Of a stretch of DNA of 64,000 nucleotides, positions 8,148-16,541 are shown piece by piece. Source of the DNA: Psychrobacter sanguinis (GTDB taxonomy: Bacteria; Pseudomonadota; Gammaproteobacteria; Pseudomonadales; Moraxellaceae); contig NZ_CP085990.1 in NCBI RefSeq assembly GCF_020736705.1, forward strand, positions 682,001 through 746,000. The letters are read 5' to 3'. Within the stretch, counting starts at the first letter, position 1. Every line of letters starts with the position of its first letter. The notes under the pieces are model-generated. The model did not search any database, was not told where the DNA came from, and worked only from the letters and a program-made list of their open reading frames with translations. A program made the position numbers and the translations under genes.

Positions 8148-9737
8148 CTAATATGAATTTTCGTTAAGCTCACTAATCCATTTAAGTGCCGACAAGCTCG
8201 GTACAAAAAGATATTCACCGCCTTGCAGGGTATTAAATTGCAAAATATTGGTATGACGCTTACGAATTGGCTCATCGGGTACGGTGAACACATCGCTATC
8301 AGCGTCACTACCTGCGTGTACGCCTAGCATTGGGTCACGTTCTTCCCCAAGGTTCATAAAGTTACCGTCATTAATCCATTGGCTTTGCAAAAACTCAAGC
8401 GTGTCCATGGCATGCGCGTTGATACCGATAAAAAATAGACCCCGCTCTTGACCATCGTCTTGGGTCACGTTGGGTGGCACGATATCGCCATACGATACGC
8501 TACGACGGATAATACGATGAAGACGCACATCGCTTAGAATAAAGTCTTTGGTATTGCGGGGGTTCATACGGCGAGCATGGGCACCAAACGGGCAGCCTTT
8601 GCCATAGGGATCGTCCGTGTAGTCAAATTTATTGTTTGCTACATTGTCTTTGCCTAGGGCTTCATCATCGTGATCTGGGCTTAGGGTGATGGGGGCACCC
8701 GAACGCCAGCGACCAAACATTTTTGCCCCCAATTTATCGGCTTTAGCTGGGTCATTGTCGCTTTGTTCAAGGCAATAGCGGTGAAAGTCAGCCACATTAC
8801 TGCGGTATTTTCGCAGTACCATAAACGAGCCGTTTTTTCCCAATACTTCAGGCTGTGGCATGGGAGGTACCACGCCCGCTTCACCTTTATAACCTAACAC
8901 AAATTCACCCGCCGCAATCGGACGTTCGGTGTTATTTTCAAGGCTGATACCACTGCCATCAACTTCTGGGTTACTGATGCCATCGCGATAACCAAACACG
9001 TTTTTGACCTCACCATCTGCGCCAAAATCATGTTCCACTAAGATTTCGATGGCGTTACGGCTGGTATCTAGATAAGGGGCAAACGCCTGTTTAAGTTCGT
9101 CAAGTTTGGCTTGCCATTTTTCTTGGCTATCGGCAATCACCGCGCCGCAAATATGAATATCGCCTTTATCACCAAATGGCGCAAGCCAGTTACTCGGGTC
9201 ATTATCGCCTTTGTCACCCAAGATATCTGAGCGACCTGCCATACCTGTTTTGAAATTTTCTGGGAAAGAATCAAGCGAGCTTTGCGGTAAGCCCAAGGCT
9301 TTTAGCCCCTCATACGTCATCACAATGGTCAAATTAGCATCCATATCTTTTTGGAAATTTTTTGAGCCTGTGACGTTTGGTAATACCGCTTTTAGTAATT
9401 CACGACCCGCGTTACTATCATTGACTTTTAGCGCGACAAGCGTGCCATAGTAAGGCGCAGGGCGGTCATGTAAGATGATGGCTTGAATATCCTCAAGCTC
9501 CATCGTGGCGATATTGGGATAGATAGCGTTCGTTGCCCGTGTGGTGACGCTGTGCAGCTGCGTGCTGATTTTTTGTTTCGCTTCATGTACCCGTTCTTTG
9601 ACACTGCCTTCTTCAGCGGGTGTATCGCTGTGTTCAAATTTGTCTTTAATGGCCTCTATGCCATGCTCGATACCATCCTGTAGATGGGTTTTTAATTTGC
9701 CAAGTAGGCTTTCATTCGCTGGGTTGTCGTTATTCAT
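8148..9737 (-). CDS. DyP-type peroxidase with an N-terminal extension
   Basis: This 529-residue protein has the DyP signature FGYRDGISNP (GxxDG with the catalytic Asp, near residue 258) and a downstream GAHARRMNPR segment carrying the probable proximal heme His and nearby Arg. DyP peroxidases use H2O2 to oxidise dyes, phenols or lipid-like substrates. The first 80 residues are an added amphipathic, charged region (LLGKLKTHLQDGIEHGIEAI) absent from compact DyPs. No Tat or Sec signal is seen, so it is probably cytoplasmic or membrane-associated. The neighbours are a catalase-like gene and a small protein on the same strand, which suggests a shared peroxide or lipid-oxidation task. Confidence 0.88.
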   Translation of the reverse strand: MNNDNPANESLLGKLKTHLQDGIEHGIEAIKDKFEHSDTPAEEGSVKERVHEAKQKISTQLHSVTTRATNAIYPNIATMELEDIQAIILHDRPAPYYGTLVALKVNDSNAGRELLKAVLPNVTGSKNFQKDMDANLTIVMTYEGLKALGLPQSSLDSFPENFKTGMAGRSDILGDKGDNDPSNWLAPFGDKGDIHICGAVIADSQEKWQAKLDELKQAFAPYLDTSRNAIEILVEHDFGADGEVKNVFGYRDGISNPEVDGSGISLENNTERPIAAGEFVLGYKGEAGVVPPMPQPEVLGKNGSFMVLRKYRSNVADFHRYCLEQSDNDPAKADKLGAKMFGRWRSGAPITLSPDHDDEALGKDNVANNKFDYTDDPYGKGCPFGAHARRMNPRNTKDFILSDVRLHRIIRRSVSYGDIVPPNVTQDDGQERGLFFIGINAHAMDTLEFLQSQWINDGNFMNLGEERDPMLGVHAGSDADSDVFTVPDEPIRKRHTNILQFNTLQGGEYLFVPSLSALKWISELNENSY

Positions 9738-9951
9738 GGTCGTTCCTAGCAGAGAATTTCAAAAATTTGATGCTAAGAACCTGCTCACCATACACCACGC
9801 TAAATATCGTTTATGGTAAAAATCACGCAACAAATGGCTTTTGTATCGAAATTTTAACCTAAAGCTTGCCCATTTAGAGTACGCTTAGAATAGTACGCTG
9901 ATAAAAGTGAGCTGATAAACGTGATATGGTGAATACAGGTTCTAAGTCGTC

Positions 9952-10521
9952 TTATTGGGCTTGTTCAATTGCTTTATTAATGCCACGCACGATTTTGTCA
10001 TTACGCGCAATATCACGAACCGTCAGATGCGGTACACCCACATACCAACCGGTAGCGGTAATCTGATGGTCAAGGATAAATTGCTTGACAGTCGGGTCTT
10101 TAATCCCAGGCCAACCCTCTACATTGCCAAAAATCAAGTCCATGAGTTCTGGAATTTTGGTAGCAAAGTCATTGATGTAGGCGTCCCAATCGCCATCATA
10201 GGCGGTACAAAACAGTAGCTTGGTGTCATTGTCTAAAAACACCAACCGCAAATCATGCAAGGTGCCTACATTGGTCGCTCCTGCAAGATTGCCTTTGGTA
10301 ATTTCTAAAATTCGTTTGATACGAGCTGCCCCATCTTTGGTTAAGGGGGCGATGGCGGTGAGTTCAGAAACTTTGCCTGATTTTAAGCCCTTTTCACCGG
10401 CGCTGGTCACAGAATGGTCATAGCCATCATTAGCGCCCTCTTTTAGGTTTGCCATGAGCATTTGGGCTTTTAATGCCACATCGTCTAATAAAGAAAGTTT
10501 TTCGTTGTTTTCAGTTGTCAT
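9952..10521 (-). CDS. Conserved hypothetical protein of the peroxidase cluster
   Basis: I do not recognise a named domain in this 189-residue soluble protein. Its core reads LTAIAPLTKDGAARIKRILE, then LHDLRLVFLDNDTKLLFCTAYDGDWDAYINDFA, a two-part pattern resembling the alpha/beta modules found near or fused to DyP and catalase-like proteins. The first 35 residues (LLDDVALKAQMLMANLKEG) are amphipathic like the N-terminus of the neighbouring DyP protein. It is the first gene of the minus-strand set, 214 bases ahead of the DyP gene, so it may be under the same control. Confidence 0.7.
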   Translation of the reverse strand: MTTENNEKLSLLDDVALKAQMLMANLKEGANDGYDHSVTSAGEKGLKSGKVSELTAIAPLTKDGAARIKRILEITKGNLAGATNVGTLHDLRLVFLDNDTKLLFCTAYDGDWDAYINDFATKIPELMDLIFGNVEGWPGIKDPTVKQFILDHQITATGWYVGVPHLTVRDIARNDKIVRGINKAIEQAQ

Positions 10522-11076
10522 ATTTATTGCCCTTATAGTTGTTAGTTGATCATTAATTGAAGTGCTTGATTTAAATTTATTTATCTCATAGTTTTATTAT
10601 TTAAAATTTAAATCCTTTTTATTATATAAGCCGCAAAAATTAAAAAGCGCTAAATTAACTTTTATCACCCATAAAATTACAAAACTAAACTATTGACTAA
10701 AAAATGACATACTAGAGACCGTAAAACTAACAGTGTTGGCTTAAAAAATTTTCATTACTATCAATAGGTTATTCACATCCCGAATATAACCTAGCTATAG
10801 AGAAGTCATTTTTCCTGTGTTGCATTTGCTAAAAAAGTTGGGATATTGACACCTTGATGATTAACTTTAGCAAAGTAGCTTGCTGGTCTAATCTCACCGT
10901 ATAACTGGCTACCACTTTTTAAAACAAAGTCTATCAGTTAAAAGGTTTATCAGTTAAAAGATGTTTATCATGGCTAGGGTGGATTCCACACACCCTGTCG
11001 GATGATAGGTGTCTAATGATAGGTATAGACGAAGCGAAAAACGTGCTTTAATTAGCACGTTTTATCACATGACCCC
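10522..11076. other. AT-rich intergenic region, gene-free
   Basis: These 555 bases separate the small peroxidase-cluster gene from the second IS. They are very AT-rich near 10560-10720 and must hold the promoter of the minus-strand peroxidase set. The right part holds short repeats (tgataggt) and a hairpin at 11038-11063. No coding frame longer than a few dozen codons is convincing. Confidence 0.5.
11038..11063. terminator. Bidirectional terminator-like hairpin
   Basis: AAAACGTGCT and AGCACGTTTT form a 10-bp stem around TTAATT, with A and T tracts on both sides. It sits just left of the second IS and would stop transcripts leaving the IS on the minus strand. Confidence 0.6.
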
Positions 11077-11115
11077 TGCTGTCAATTCCGTACAGTTAAA
11101 CTTGGGAGATTTTAG

Positions 11116-12078
11116 TTACCCAGCCTGACGATAATAATCAAACCACACCTGTCTTGGCGATTGATAGCCCAAACCCTTTTGAATCCTCGTCTGATTGTAG
11201 TACAGCTCGATATAACTGATAATATCATTGATGGCTGTGAACCTTGTTTTATAGTCTTGATGATATACCAGCTCATTCTTTAATGTGCCCCAGAAGCTTT
11301 CTATCGGAGCGTTATCGAAACAGTTGCCTTTGCCGCTCATTGAGCCTATAAATTGATGCTGCTTAATGGTCTTGTGGTAGGCGTGACTGCAATACTGACT
11401 GCCTCTGTCTGAATGAACGATTAGCCCTTTGCTTGGACGTTTATTCTTGATGGCCATATTTAGTGCTTTGCAAACTAAATCTGCGGTCATACGCTTGTTA
11501 ATAGCGTAACCGACAAGCTCTTTGGTGTATAAGTCTTTGACCCCTGCTAAGTACAGCCAACCCTCATTCGTCCAGATATAGGTGATGTCGCTGACCCACG
11601 ACTCGTTAGGGCGCTTAGCATCAAACTTCTGATCCAGTACGTTTGGATAGACCAGCTTGTTGTGATTGGAGTCGGTGGTGACTTTAAAGCGCTTATGACG
11701 ACGACATTTAATGCCGTGTTGCTCTTTGATGCTTCTTACCATATACAGGCTAATGTTATGGCCTTGCTCGCTTAGATGAGCATGCAGTCGATCTGCGCCA
11801 TAACGTTCTTTCGTTTCATTGTGAGCCGCTTTAACCAGTAATTCAGACTGGTTGCGATGTATCTGTTGGTCGCTGAGATCACGACTTAGCCAGTCGTAAT
11901 AGCTTGATGGCTTAACCCTTAACACACGGCACATAGTGGTGATGCGAAAGAGGAACTGGTTGTCTTTGATAAAGGCGTACCTGACTAACTGTTTCTCGCG
12001 AAGTACGCCGTCGCCAACTCGAGCATAGCTCTCCCCTTGCGTCGGGGCGAAGCAGTGCTTCGCTTTATCCCTCCTCAT
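11116..12078 (-). CDS. IS3-family transposase OrfB
   Basis: This 320-residue DDE transposase has the HTH_21-like region (AHNETKERYGADRLHAHLSEQG) and the rve integrase core. The catalytic Asp is in SWVSDITYIWTNEGW, the second Asp in IVHSDRGSQYCS and the Glu in DNAPIESFWGTLKNE. The first 35 residues, including CFAPTQGESYARVGDG, do not look like a normal OrfB and come from a short hairpin-rich stretch at the orfA/orfB junction. It overlaps the end of orfA by 14 bases in another frame. Confidence 0.9.
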   Translation of the reverse strand: MRRDKAKHCFAPTQGESYARVGDGVLREKQLVRYAFIKDNQFLFRITTMCRVLRVKPSSYYDWLSRDLSDQQIHRNQSELLVKAAHNETKERYGADRLHAHLSEQGHNISLYMVRSIKEQHGIKCRRHKRFKVTTDSNHNKLVYPNVLDQKFDAKRPNESWVSDITYIWTNEGWLYLAGVKDLYTKELVGYAINKRMTADLVCKALNMAIKNKRPSKGLIVHSDRGSQYCSHAYHKTIKQHQFIGSMSGKGNCFDNAPIESFWGTLKNELVYHQDYKTRFTAINDIISYIELYYNQTRIQKGLGYQSPRQVWFDYYRQAG

Positions 12079-12340
12079 TTAGTATTTCGCGTTCCTCTTC
12101 GGCAACTTTAAGCTGTCGCTTTAGGCGTTTTACCTCTTCAAGCGCACTCATAAGTTCAGGGTCATACTGCTTTGTTCCTACAAGCTTGCCTTGATTAGCT
12201 TTGTTCTGCCAGTTGGATAGCGTTTGCATGGCGATGCCAAGTTGCTTTGCGGTCGCTGAAATATTGCCGTTGTTATCCGCTATCTTCTTGACGGCTTCAG
12301 CTTTAAATTCGTCACTGTAGGTTCTTACTTTCTTGGTCAT
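12065..12340 (-). CDS. IS3-family transposase OrfA
   Basis: This 91-residue HTH protein starts MTKKVRTYSDEFKAEAVKKI, with the helix-turn-helix near residues 20-50 (ISATAKQLGIAMQTLSNWQN) and a coiled tail (LEEVKRLKRQLKVAEEEREI). The usual OrfA/OrfAB transition (EREIL followed by a frameshift) is present, but a hairpin-rich stretch of about 55 bases follows before the expected AYFA-like codons reappear in a third frame. Confidence 0.88.
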   Translation of the reverse strand: MTKKVRTYSDEFKAEAVKKIADNNGNISATAKQLGIAMQTLSNWQNKANQGKLVGTKQYDPELMSALEEVKRLKRQLKVAEEEREILNEEG

Positions 12341-12401
12341 GGTAAACTCCTGTCAATACGCTTAGTTTACCAAGTTTATCTCTACGGTTTCTTCAGCATA
12401 G

Positions 12402-12494
12402 CTCAATGTCCAGGTAGGTGACTTATTTGTTTATGAGCCAGACTCTAAGCAAGTTGATAAAGGAGAGGTATCTAATGAGGATTAAAAGGGGGGA
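12402..12494 (+). pseudogene. Possible C-terminal remnant of a gene cut by the IS
   Basis: Directly right of the IS an open plus-strand stretch reads LNVQVGDLFVYEPDSKQVDK, then GEVSNED and a stop. Its composition is protein-like but there is no start and no matching 5' part on the other side of the IS. It may be the tail of a lost gene or chance. Confidence 0.25.
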
Positions 12495-12564
12495 GTTGGT
12501 TAATTTTTACTGAAGTCCAATAACAATACAACTAACTGATTTTTAATAAAAAAATTATTTATCT

Positions 12565-12582
12565 GGTCACGTTTTGGTCACG
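12565..12582. repeat. Direct repeat, copy 1 (18 bp)
   Basis: GGTCACGTTTTGGTCACG occurs here and again, identical, at 12733-12750. Each copy itself contains GGTCACG twice. The bases that follow are also partly alike. Confidence 0.75.
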
Positions 12583-12732
12583 CTTTTTTTAATAGTTAAG
12601 TATCTAAGCTACCAAAATATGAGGTCATATTTAAAAAAACATTTTTATTAATAAAATATTTGATTCCAATCTATAAAATAGAAAGGTCGGGGTCAATTTT
12701 ACGGTTGGGGTTTTACTACTTGGGCACGAAAG

Positions 12733-12750
12733 GGTCACGTTTTGGTCACG
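12733..12750. repeat. Direct repeat, copy 2 (18 bp)
   Basis: Second identical copy of the 18-bp repeat, 168 bases after the first. A pair of this kind close to a tRNA gene could be a trace of integrative-element attachment, but no integrase gene is in the window. Confidence 0.75.
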
Positions 12751-12843
12751 TCTCCATCAATTAAGATTTTTAATGTTAAGATATAATTAATAAATTCCTT
12801 TATACCTGATAGAAAATCCCTATTAACACACTGATTTTAAACA

Positions 12844-12872
12844 CAAAAAAAGCCTCACTATGAAGTGAGGCT
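12844..12872 (-). terminator. Rho-independent terminator of the tRNA-Gly unit
   Basis: On the minus strand AGCCTCACT and AGTGAGGCT pair in a 9-bp stem with a 4-base loop, followed by TTTTTTTGTG. It stands 12 bases downstream of the second tRNA of the minus-strand unit. Confidence 0.88.
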
Positions 12873-12883
12873 TCTTTAGAATT

Positions 12884-12959
<76 letters not shown>

Positions 12960-13054
12960 ATTTGGTACTTACTAGCTAGACCGATATTATAGATTAAAAA
13001 TCTATCCTGTCAATACCAGCTTTTATAACTTGTGCTTATATCTTAAAGCAAATT

Positions 13055-13130
<76 letters not shown>

Positions 13131-13662
13131 ATCGATCATCGCCTAAGTAACTTCTGTTTAAATATTAAGTTACTGCGCCTTGATAGGTGGGCTATTATAG
13201 ATTAATTTGAGATTATGTCAACACTTTTTTCAGATAAGTTTTTCCATTTTACAGGGCAAACGCATACTTTTAAAAAACATTAATATTTTCAGTAACTTAT
13301 AAACTTAGAAAATAAAAATCCAAATTCATAACTATCTGATTTTAAATGGAATTCCTAAAAGTGTGCGTTTGCCCTGTTTCATTTTATCTATAGTCATAGC
13401 CAACCAAATGAGATACGAGGCAACCTACCTCAAGTACTACTAGAACGGGCTTAGTAAGGTTAACGCTGTAGCTCTTTAATTTGTCTACGACTATATTGCC
13501 CTTAATACACGGCTATTTTAACCCAAAAATTACAATAAAAAGCTGTTTTATTAGACTCGATTCGCTAAACTTTGGCTCATATGCAAATATTTAATTAATG
13601 GATCATCCTCTAAGTAAGTTATTAATTACGACAAGGATGGAAACCCACTAGTGAGGACACCT
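13131..13662. other. Intergenic region with tRNA promoter and a MITE-like repeat
   Basis: The gap carries the upstream region of the minus-strand tRNA unit, the inverted-repeat element at 13251-13377, and the upstream region of the M48 protease gene. No protein gene is seen. Confidence 0.5.
13251..13377. repeat. MITE-like element with 22-bp terminal inverted repeats
   Basis: The left end, ACAGGGCAAACGCATACTTT and two more bases at 13251-13272, is the reverse complement of 13356-13377 with one mismatch in 22. The 83 bases between are very AT-rich and non-coding. The outer flanks (ccatttt and ttcatttt) are T-rich and similar but give no certain target duplication. Confidence 0.6.
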
Positions 13663-14466
13663 ATGAAGAAATTTTTAATCAACAGCATTATAGCAGCTTC
13701 GGTATCAACGATGGCGCTAACCGGCTGTAGCTCAACTACCAACTCAGGCGTCATTGGCAGCGATAGACAACAACTTCTTTTGGTCTCAAATGATCAAGTG
13801 ATGCAAATGTCGGTGCAAAGTTACAATGAACTTTTACAGAAAGCCCGTCAACAACGCGTTTTAGATACTGATGCTGCTCAGTTAGCCCGTCTAAATCGTA
13901 TTTCACGTAATTTAATTAACCAAGCAGAGTTATATCGTGGCGATGCCAAAAGCTGGCCATGGGAAGTTCATATTATCAAATCTAACGAGTTAAACGCCTT
14001 TGTTCTGCCAGGCGGTAAAATCATGTTCTACTCGGGCATTATTGACCGTTTGAATCTAACCGATGCTGAGATTGCTGCGATTATGGGTCATGAAATGGCA
14101 CACGCTATTCGTGAACACACCCGCGAGCGTATCTCAAGTCAATATGCCACTCAAACTGGTATTGGCATTGCAGCGAGTATTTTTGGTCTTTCACAAGGTC
14201 AAGCACAGCTAGCGAACCTAGCAGGTGATTTAGGCATCGCCCGTCCTCACAGCCGTACCCAAGAGTCCGAAGCCGATCAAATTGGCTTAGTGCTGATGGC
14301 CAAAGCGGGTTATGACCCTAATGCAGCGATAACATTGTGGCAGAAAATGCAACGTGCCAGCCAAGGTGAGCCACCTCAATTCTTAAGTACTCACCCTTCA
14401 AGCTCTAACCGTATTGCCACGCTTCAAGCGTTAATGCCTAAAGTTATGCCTTATTATAAGAAATAG
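13663..14466 (+). CDS. M48-family metalloprotease lipoprotein
   Basis: This 267-residue protein has a signal peptide ending in a lipobox (MALTGC, Cys near residue 22), so it should be a lipoprotein facing the periplasm. The zinc motif HEMAH, followed downstream by the third-ligand region ESEADQIGL, identifies an M48 peptidase like LoiP/YcaL or the catalytic domain of BepA, which clear misfolded outer-membrane proteins. It has no TPR domain. I prefer the ATG at 13663 because GAGG lies 6 bases upstream; a GTG at 13651 is possible but poorly placed. Its probable original terminator (15910-15939) is now separated from it by a 1.4-kb TnpB element. Confidence 0.9.
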   Translation: MKKFLINSIIAASVSTMALTGCSSTTNSGVIGSDRQQLLLVSNDQVMQMSVQSYNELLQKARQQRVLDTDAAQLARLNRISRNLINQAELYRGDAKSWPWEVHIIKSNELNAFVLPGGKIMFYSGIIDRLNLTDAEIAAIMGHEMAHAIREHTRERISSQYATQTGIGIAASIFGLSQGQAQLANLAGDLGIARPHSRTQESEADQIGLVLMAKAGYDPNAAITLWQKMQRASQGEPPQFLSTHPSSSNRIATLQALMPKVMPYYKK

Positions 14467-14479
14467 TAGGTTTTTGCTA

Positions 14480-14630
14480 TTGACATACTCCCACCACCAA
14501 ACCTAACGGTTATGGTGGGGGAATCTTTGCGACCCATAACAACCTAAGTTGTTACCTTTCGCCATGCCACCTACGCTAATAGGTATAGGCATGGAGGAAC
14601 TCTTTACACAGTAGTAAGTCCTGCTACATC
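14480..14630 (-). ncRNA. Candidate omega-RNA, family 1, copy A
   Basis: The last codons of tnpB and the following 120 bases fold, on the minus strand, into CCATGCC..GGCATGG with an inner CCTA/TAGG, then AACAAC..GTTGTT, then a long CCCCCACCA..TGGTGGTGGG hairpin just before GTCAA. This is the usual TnpB omega-RNA layout. The guide would be the flank: TAGCAAAAACCTACTATTTC. The 5' limit is a guess. Confidence 0.55.
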
Positions 14631-15731
14631 AGCTAACGCCTGAGAGCGTATATTGCTTGCTGCATTGGTATCACGGTCATGGTGTGTTTGACAGCTAGGA
14701 CACGTCCAATGACGCACCGATAACGGCAGAGTGTTTAATTTGTAATGACAATGCGAACAAATTTTACTACTAGCAAAGAACCGACTCACTTTTAGAATGT
14801 TTTTACCATACCAATTCGCCTTGTAGGTAAGCAGGGTAATAAACTGCCCCCAACCCACGTCATTAATCGCTTTGGCAAGTTTTCGGTTCTTTACCATGTT
14901 TTTCACACCTAAATCTTCTATCGCATAGCTTGTCGCTTGGTTTTCACAGATAAGGCTATGCGTGATTTTGTGATGTAAGTCTAATCGAGCGTTGCGTACT
15001 TTTTCATGAATACGAGCAACAGCTAATTTTTGTTTTTGATAGTTCTTACTGGTCTTTTGTTTACGAGCAAAGATTTTTTGCTGTATAGCAAGTCGTTTAC
15101 TGGCTTTGGCTAAATGCTTTGGGTTATCAAATTTGCTACCATCTGATAGATTGAGTAAGTGACTAATACCTAAGTCAATGCCAACCGTTAATCTAGGTTC
15201 AATGGTCGTAGGCGTTGGCAATATATCAGCATTATCAACCAGTACGCTTGCATAGTATTTGCCTGTGGCGGTTTTACTAATAGTAACGGTTTTGATATTA
15301 CCAACAAATTCACGGCTAAATACGGTTTTGATGCCTTTTATTTTAGGTAGATTGATAATACCTTGCTCAAAGTTTACGGTGCAATGTTGAGGGCATTGAT
15401 AACTACGCTGTGGGATTTTTTTAGATTTGAACCGTGGAAATTTGGCATGACCTTTGAAGAAGTTAGTAAAAGCGGTATAGACATTTAGTAAGGCATTTAG
15501 TAGTGATTGGCTATTGACCTCGTTTAGCCATGCAAACTGAGCTTTCTTTTTCTTTTTTACTAAATGGCTTTGGATTTTGCTACGTGATAATGATTTGCCA
15601 AACATAGCATAGTAGCGTTTTTGCAATGCCAACGCCCAATTGAACACAAACCGACTACAGCCAAAATGCTTTTCGATTAGCACTCGCTGCTCACTGTTTG
15701 GGTAAATTCTGTATTTATAGGCTTTAAGCAT
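14604..15731 (-). CDS. tnpB: TnpB RNA-guided nuclease, family 1, copy A
   Basis: This 375-residue TnpB (OrfB of IS605) has the RuvC-like catalytic set Asp186 in GIDLGIS, Glu272 in AIEDLGVKN and Asp354 in HDRDTNAASN, with a zinc ribbon at Cys325, 328, 344 and 347 between the last two. The N-terminal OrfB_HTH region (MLKAYKYRIYPNSEQ) is complete. TnpB cuts DNA next to a short T-rich motif using an omega-RNA made from the 3' end of its own transcript. All motifs look intact. It differs from copies B and C at a few positions (for example KTS for KQS near 227 and LTTV at the C-terminus). Confidence 0.93.
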   Translation of the reverse strand: MLKAYKYRIYPNSEQRVLIEKHFGCSRFVFNWALALQKRYYAMFGKSLSRSKIQSHLVKKKKKAQFAWLNEVNSQSLLNALLNVYTAFTNFFKGHAKFPRFKSKKIPQRSYQCPQHCTVNFEQGIINLPKIKGIKTVFSREFVGNIKTVTISKTATGKYYASVLVDNADILPTPTTIEPRLTVGIDLGISHLLNLSDGSKFDNPKHLAKASKRLAIQQKIFARKQKTSKNYQKQKLAVARIHEKVRNARLDLHHKITHSLICENQATSYAIEDLGVKNMVKNRKLAKAINDVGWGQFITLLTYKANWYGKNILKVSRFFASSKICSHCHYKLNTLPLSVRHWTCPSCQTHHDRDTNAASNIRSQALADVAGLTTV

Positions 15732-15909
15732 GGTTTGTCAGTCAACTTGAATATAGGTATAACTTAGCATTATTTGCATTTAGCATCAATTATCAGCAAT
15801 AAACCTAAATCCTTAGAATAGGTCGCCCGTGCTTACATCTCCACCTAAATCAAAGATTATAGGTGGAGAATTACGCACGATAAGTTAAAAAGACCTGTTA
15901 TTTAGAAAT

Positions 15910-15939
15910 CAGCCTGCTGCTTTGCACAGGCTGTTTTTT
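15910..15939 (+). terminator. Rho-independent terminator, probably of the M48 gene
   Basis: CAGCCTG and CAGGCTG pair around a 10-base loop, followed by TTTTTT. The only plus-strand gene upstream is the M48 protease at 13663-14466; without the TnpB element the stop codon and this terminator would be about 40 bases apart. Confidence 0.75.
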
Positions 15940-16150
15940 ATTATGGATATTTTTTTATTATCGTTATTTAATGCTTTAAAATTACAGTTATTTAAGGTTT
16001 TAAAACCGACTAAAGAGCACAATATCTGTTGCAGATAGCCACTAGAGCAATCCTACTATTAACTGTTAATATAAAGGCTATCCATTTAAAGTAAATGTAT
16101 AAAACACATCTATAAAAATAGCCATATACAAAACCATCAGGAGACAGGAC

Positions 16151-16474
16151 GTGCAAACCCATAATGAAGTTCTAAAACGCGTCGAAACGCTTAATCCTAC
16201 CCACGTCGAGCTGATAAACGAATCAATGAATCATGCCGGCTACTTTGAAGGTAAAGAGAGCCACTTTAAATTAACCGTGGTCAGTCCAGATTTTGAAGGT
16301 AAAAGACGGGTAGCAAGACACCAGCTTATCTATAGCCTGATGGACAATTTGATGACCAGCCAAGGCGGTAGTATTCATGCCTTAGCCATCCATGCTTATA
16401 GCCCAGATGAATGGCAACAGCAAAATCAGACTGTGCCTGCCAGCCCCCTTTGTGCCGGTCAAAATAAAGCCTAA
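16151..16474 (+). CDS. bolA: BolA-family protein
   Basis: This 107-residue protein matches the compact BolA fold: HVELINESMNHAGYFEGKES, then FKLTVVSPDFEGKRRVARHQ (the conserved F.G.R...RH.. segment with the invariant His), and SIHALAIHAYSPDEW. BolA proteins pair with monothiol glutaredoxins in iron-sulfur trafficking and affect cell shape and envelope genes in Gammaproteobacteria. The start is a GTG with CAGGAG 8 bases upstream. It is followed 67 bases later by the SirB-like gene on the same strand. Confidence 0.92.
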   Translation: MQTHNEVLKRVETLNPTHVELINESMNHAGYFEGKESHFKLTVVSPDFEGKRRVARHQLIYSLMDNLMTSQGGSIHALAIHAYSPDEWQQQNQTVPASPLCAGQNKA

Positions 16475-16541
16475 CTGTTGAATAAAACCTAACTTTTGAC
16501 CTCACTTATTTAATTTGCTAGCCAACTGGCTCGAGGAAACT

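Larger units (their letters stand above)
11077..12398 (-). mobile_element. IS3-family insertion sequence, about 1.32 kb
   Basis: orfA (12065-12340) and orfB (11116-12078) lie between imperfect inverted repeats: left TGCTGTCAATTCCGTACAG and, read inwards from the right, TGCTGAAGAAACCGTAGAG, both continuing TAAACTTGG. The ends are set by this match and could be off by a few bases. I find no clear target duplication (left flank acccc, right flank tagct), which suggests an old insertion or a later rearrangement. It is not related in sequence to the IS at 2436-3708. Confidence 0.82.
12495..12843. other. AT-rich stretch with two copies of an 18-bp direct repeat
   Basis: No gene is convincing here. 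It holds the repeat pair listed separately at 12565 and 12733, each followed by similar AT-rich sequence (tttttaatagttaagtat and atttttaatgttaagatat). It lies between the second IS and the tRNA-Gly pair. Confidence 0.45.
14480..15884 (-). mobile_element. TnpB-only IS605-type element, family 1, copy A (1405 bp)
   Basis: Read on the minus strand it begins after TTTAA with CTTATCGTGCG, has a left-end hairpin (TCTCCACCTA..TAGGTGGAGA, about 15838-15869), carries tnpB, and ends in a large hairpin plus GTCAA. It matches the copies at 23064 and 30341 from end to end, each exactly 1405 bp. There is no tnpA and no target duplication, as expected for IS200/IS605-type transposition. It lies between the M48 gene's stop and that gene's terminator. 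Confidence 0.88.

Noticed and set aside
1..12400. Prophage or integrative element with integrase
   Set aside because: No integrase, capsid, relaxase or replication gene is present; only two IS elements and direct repeats hint at mobility.
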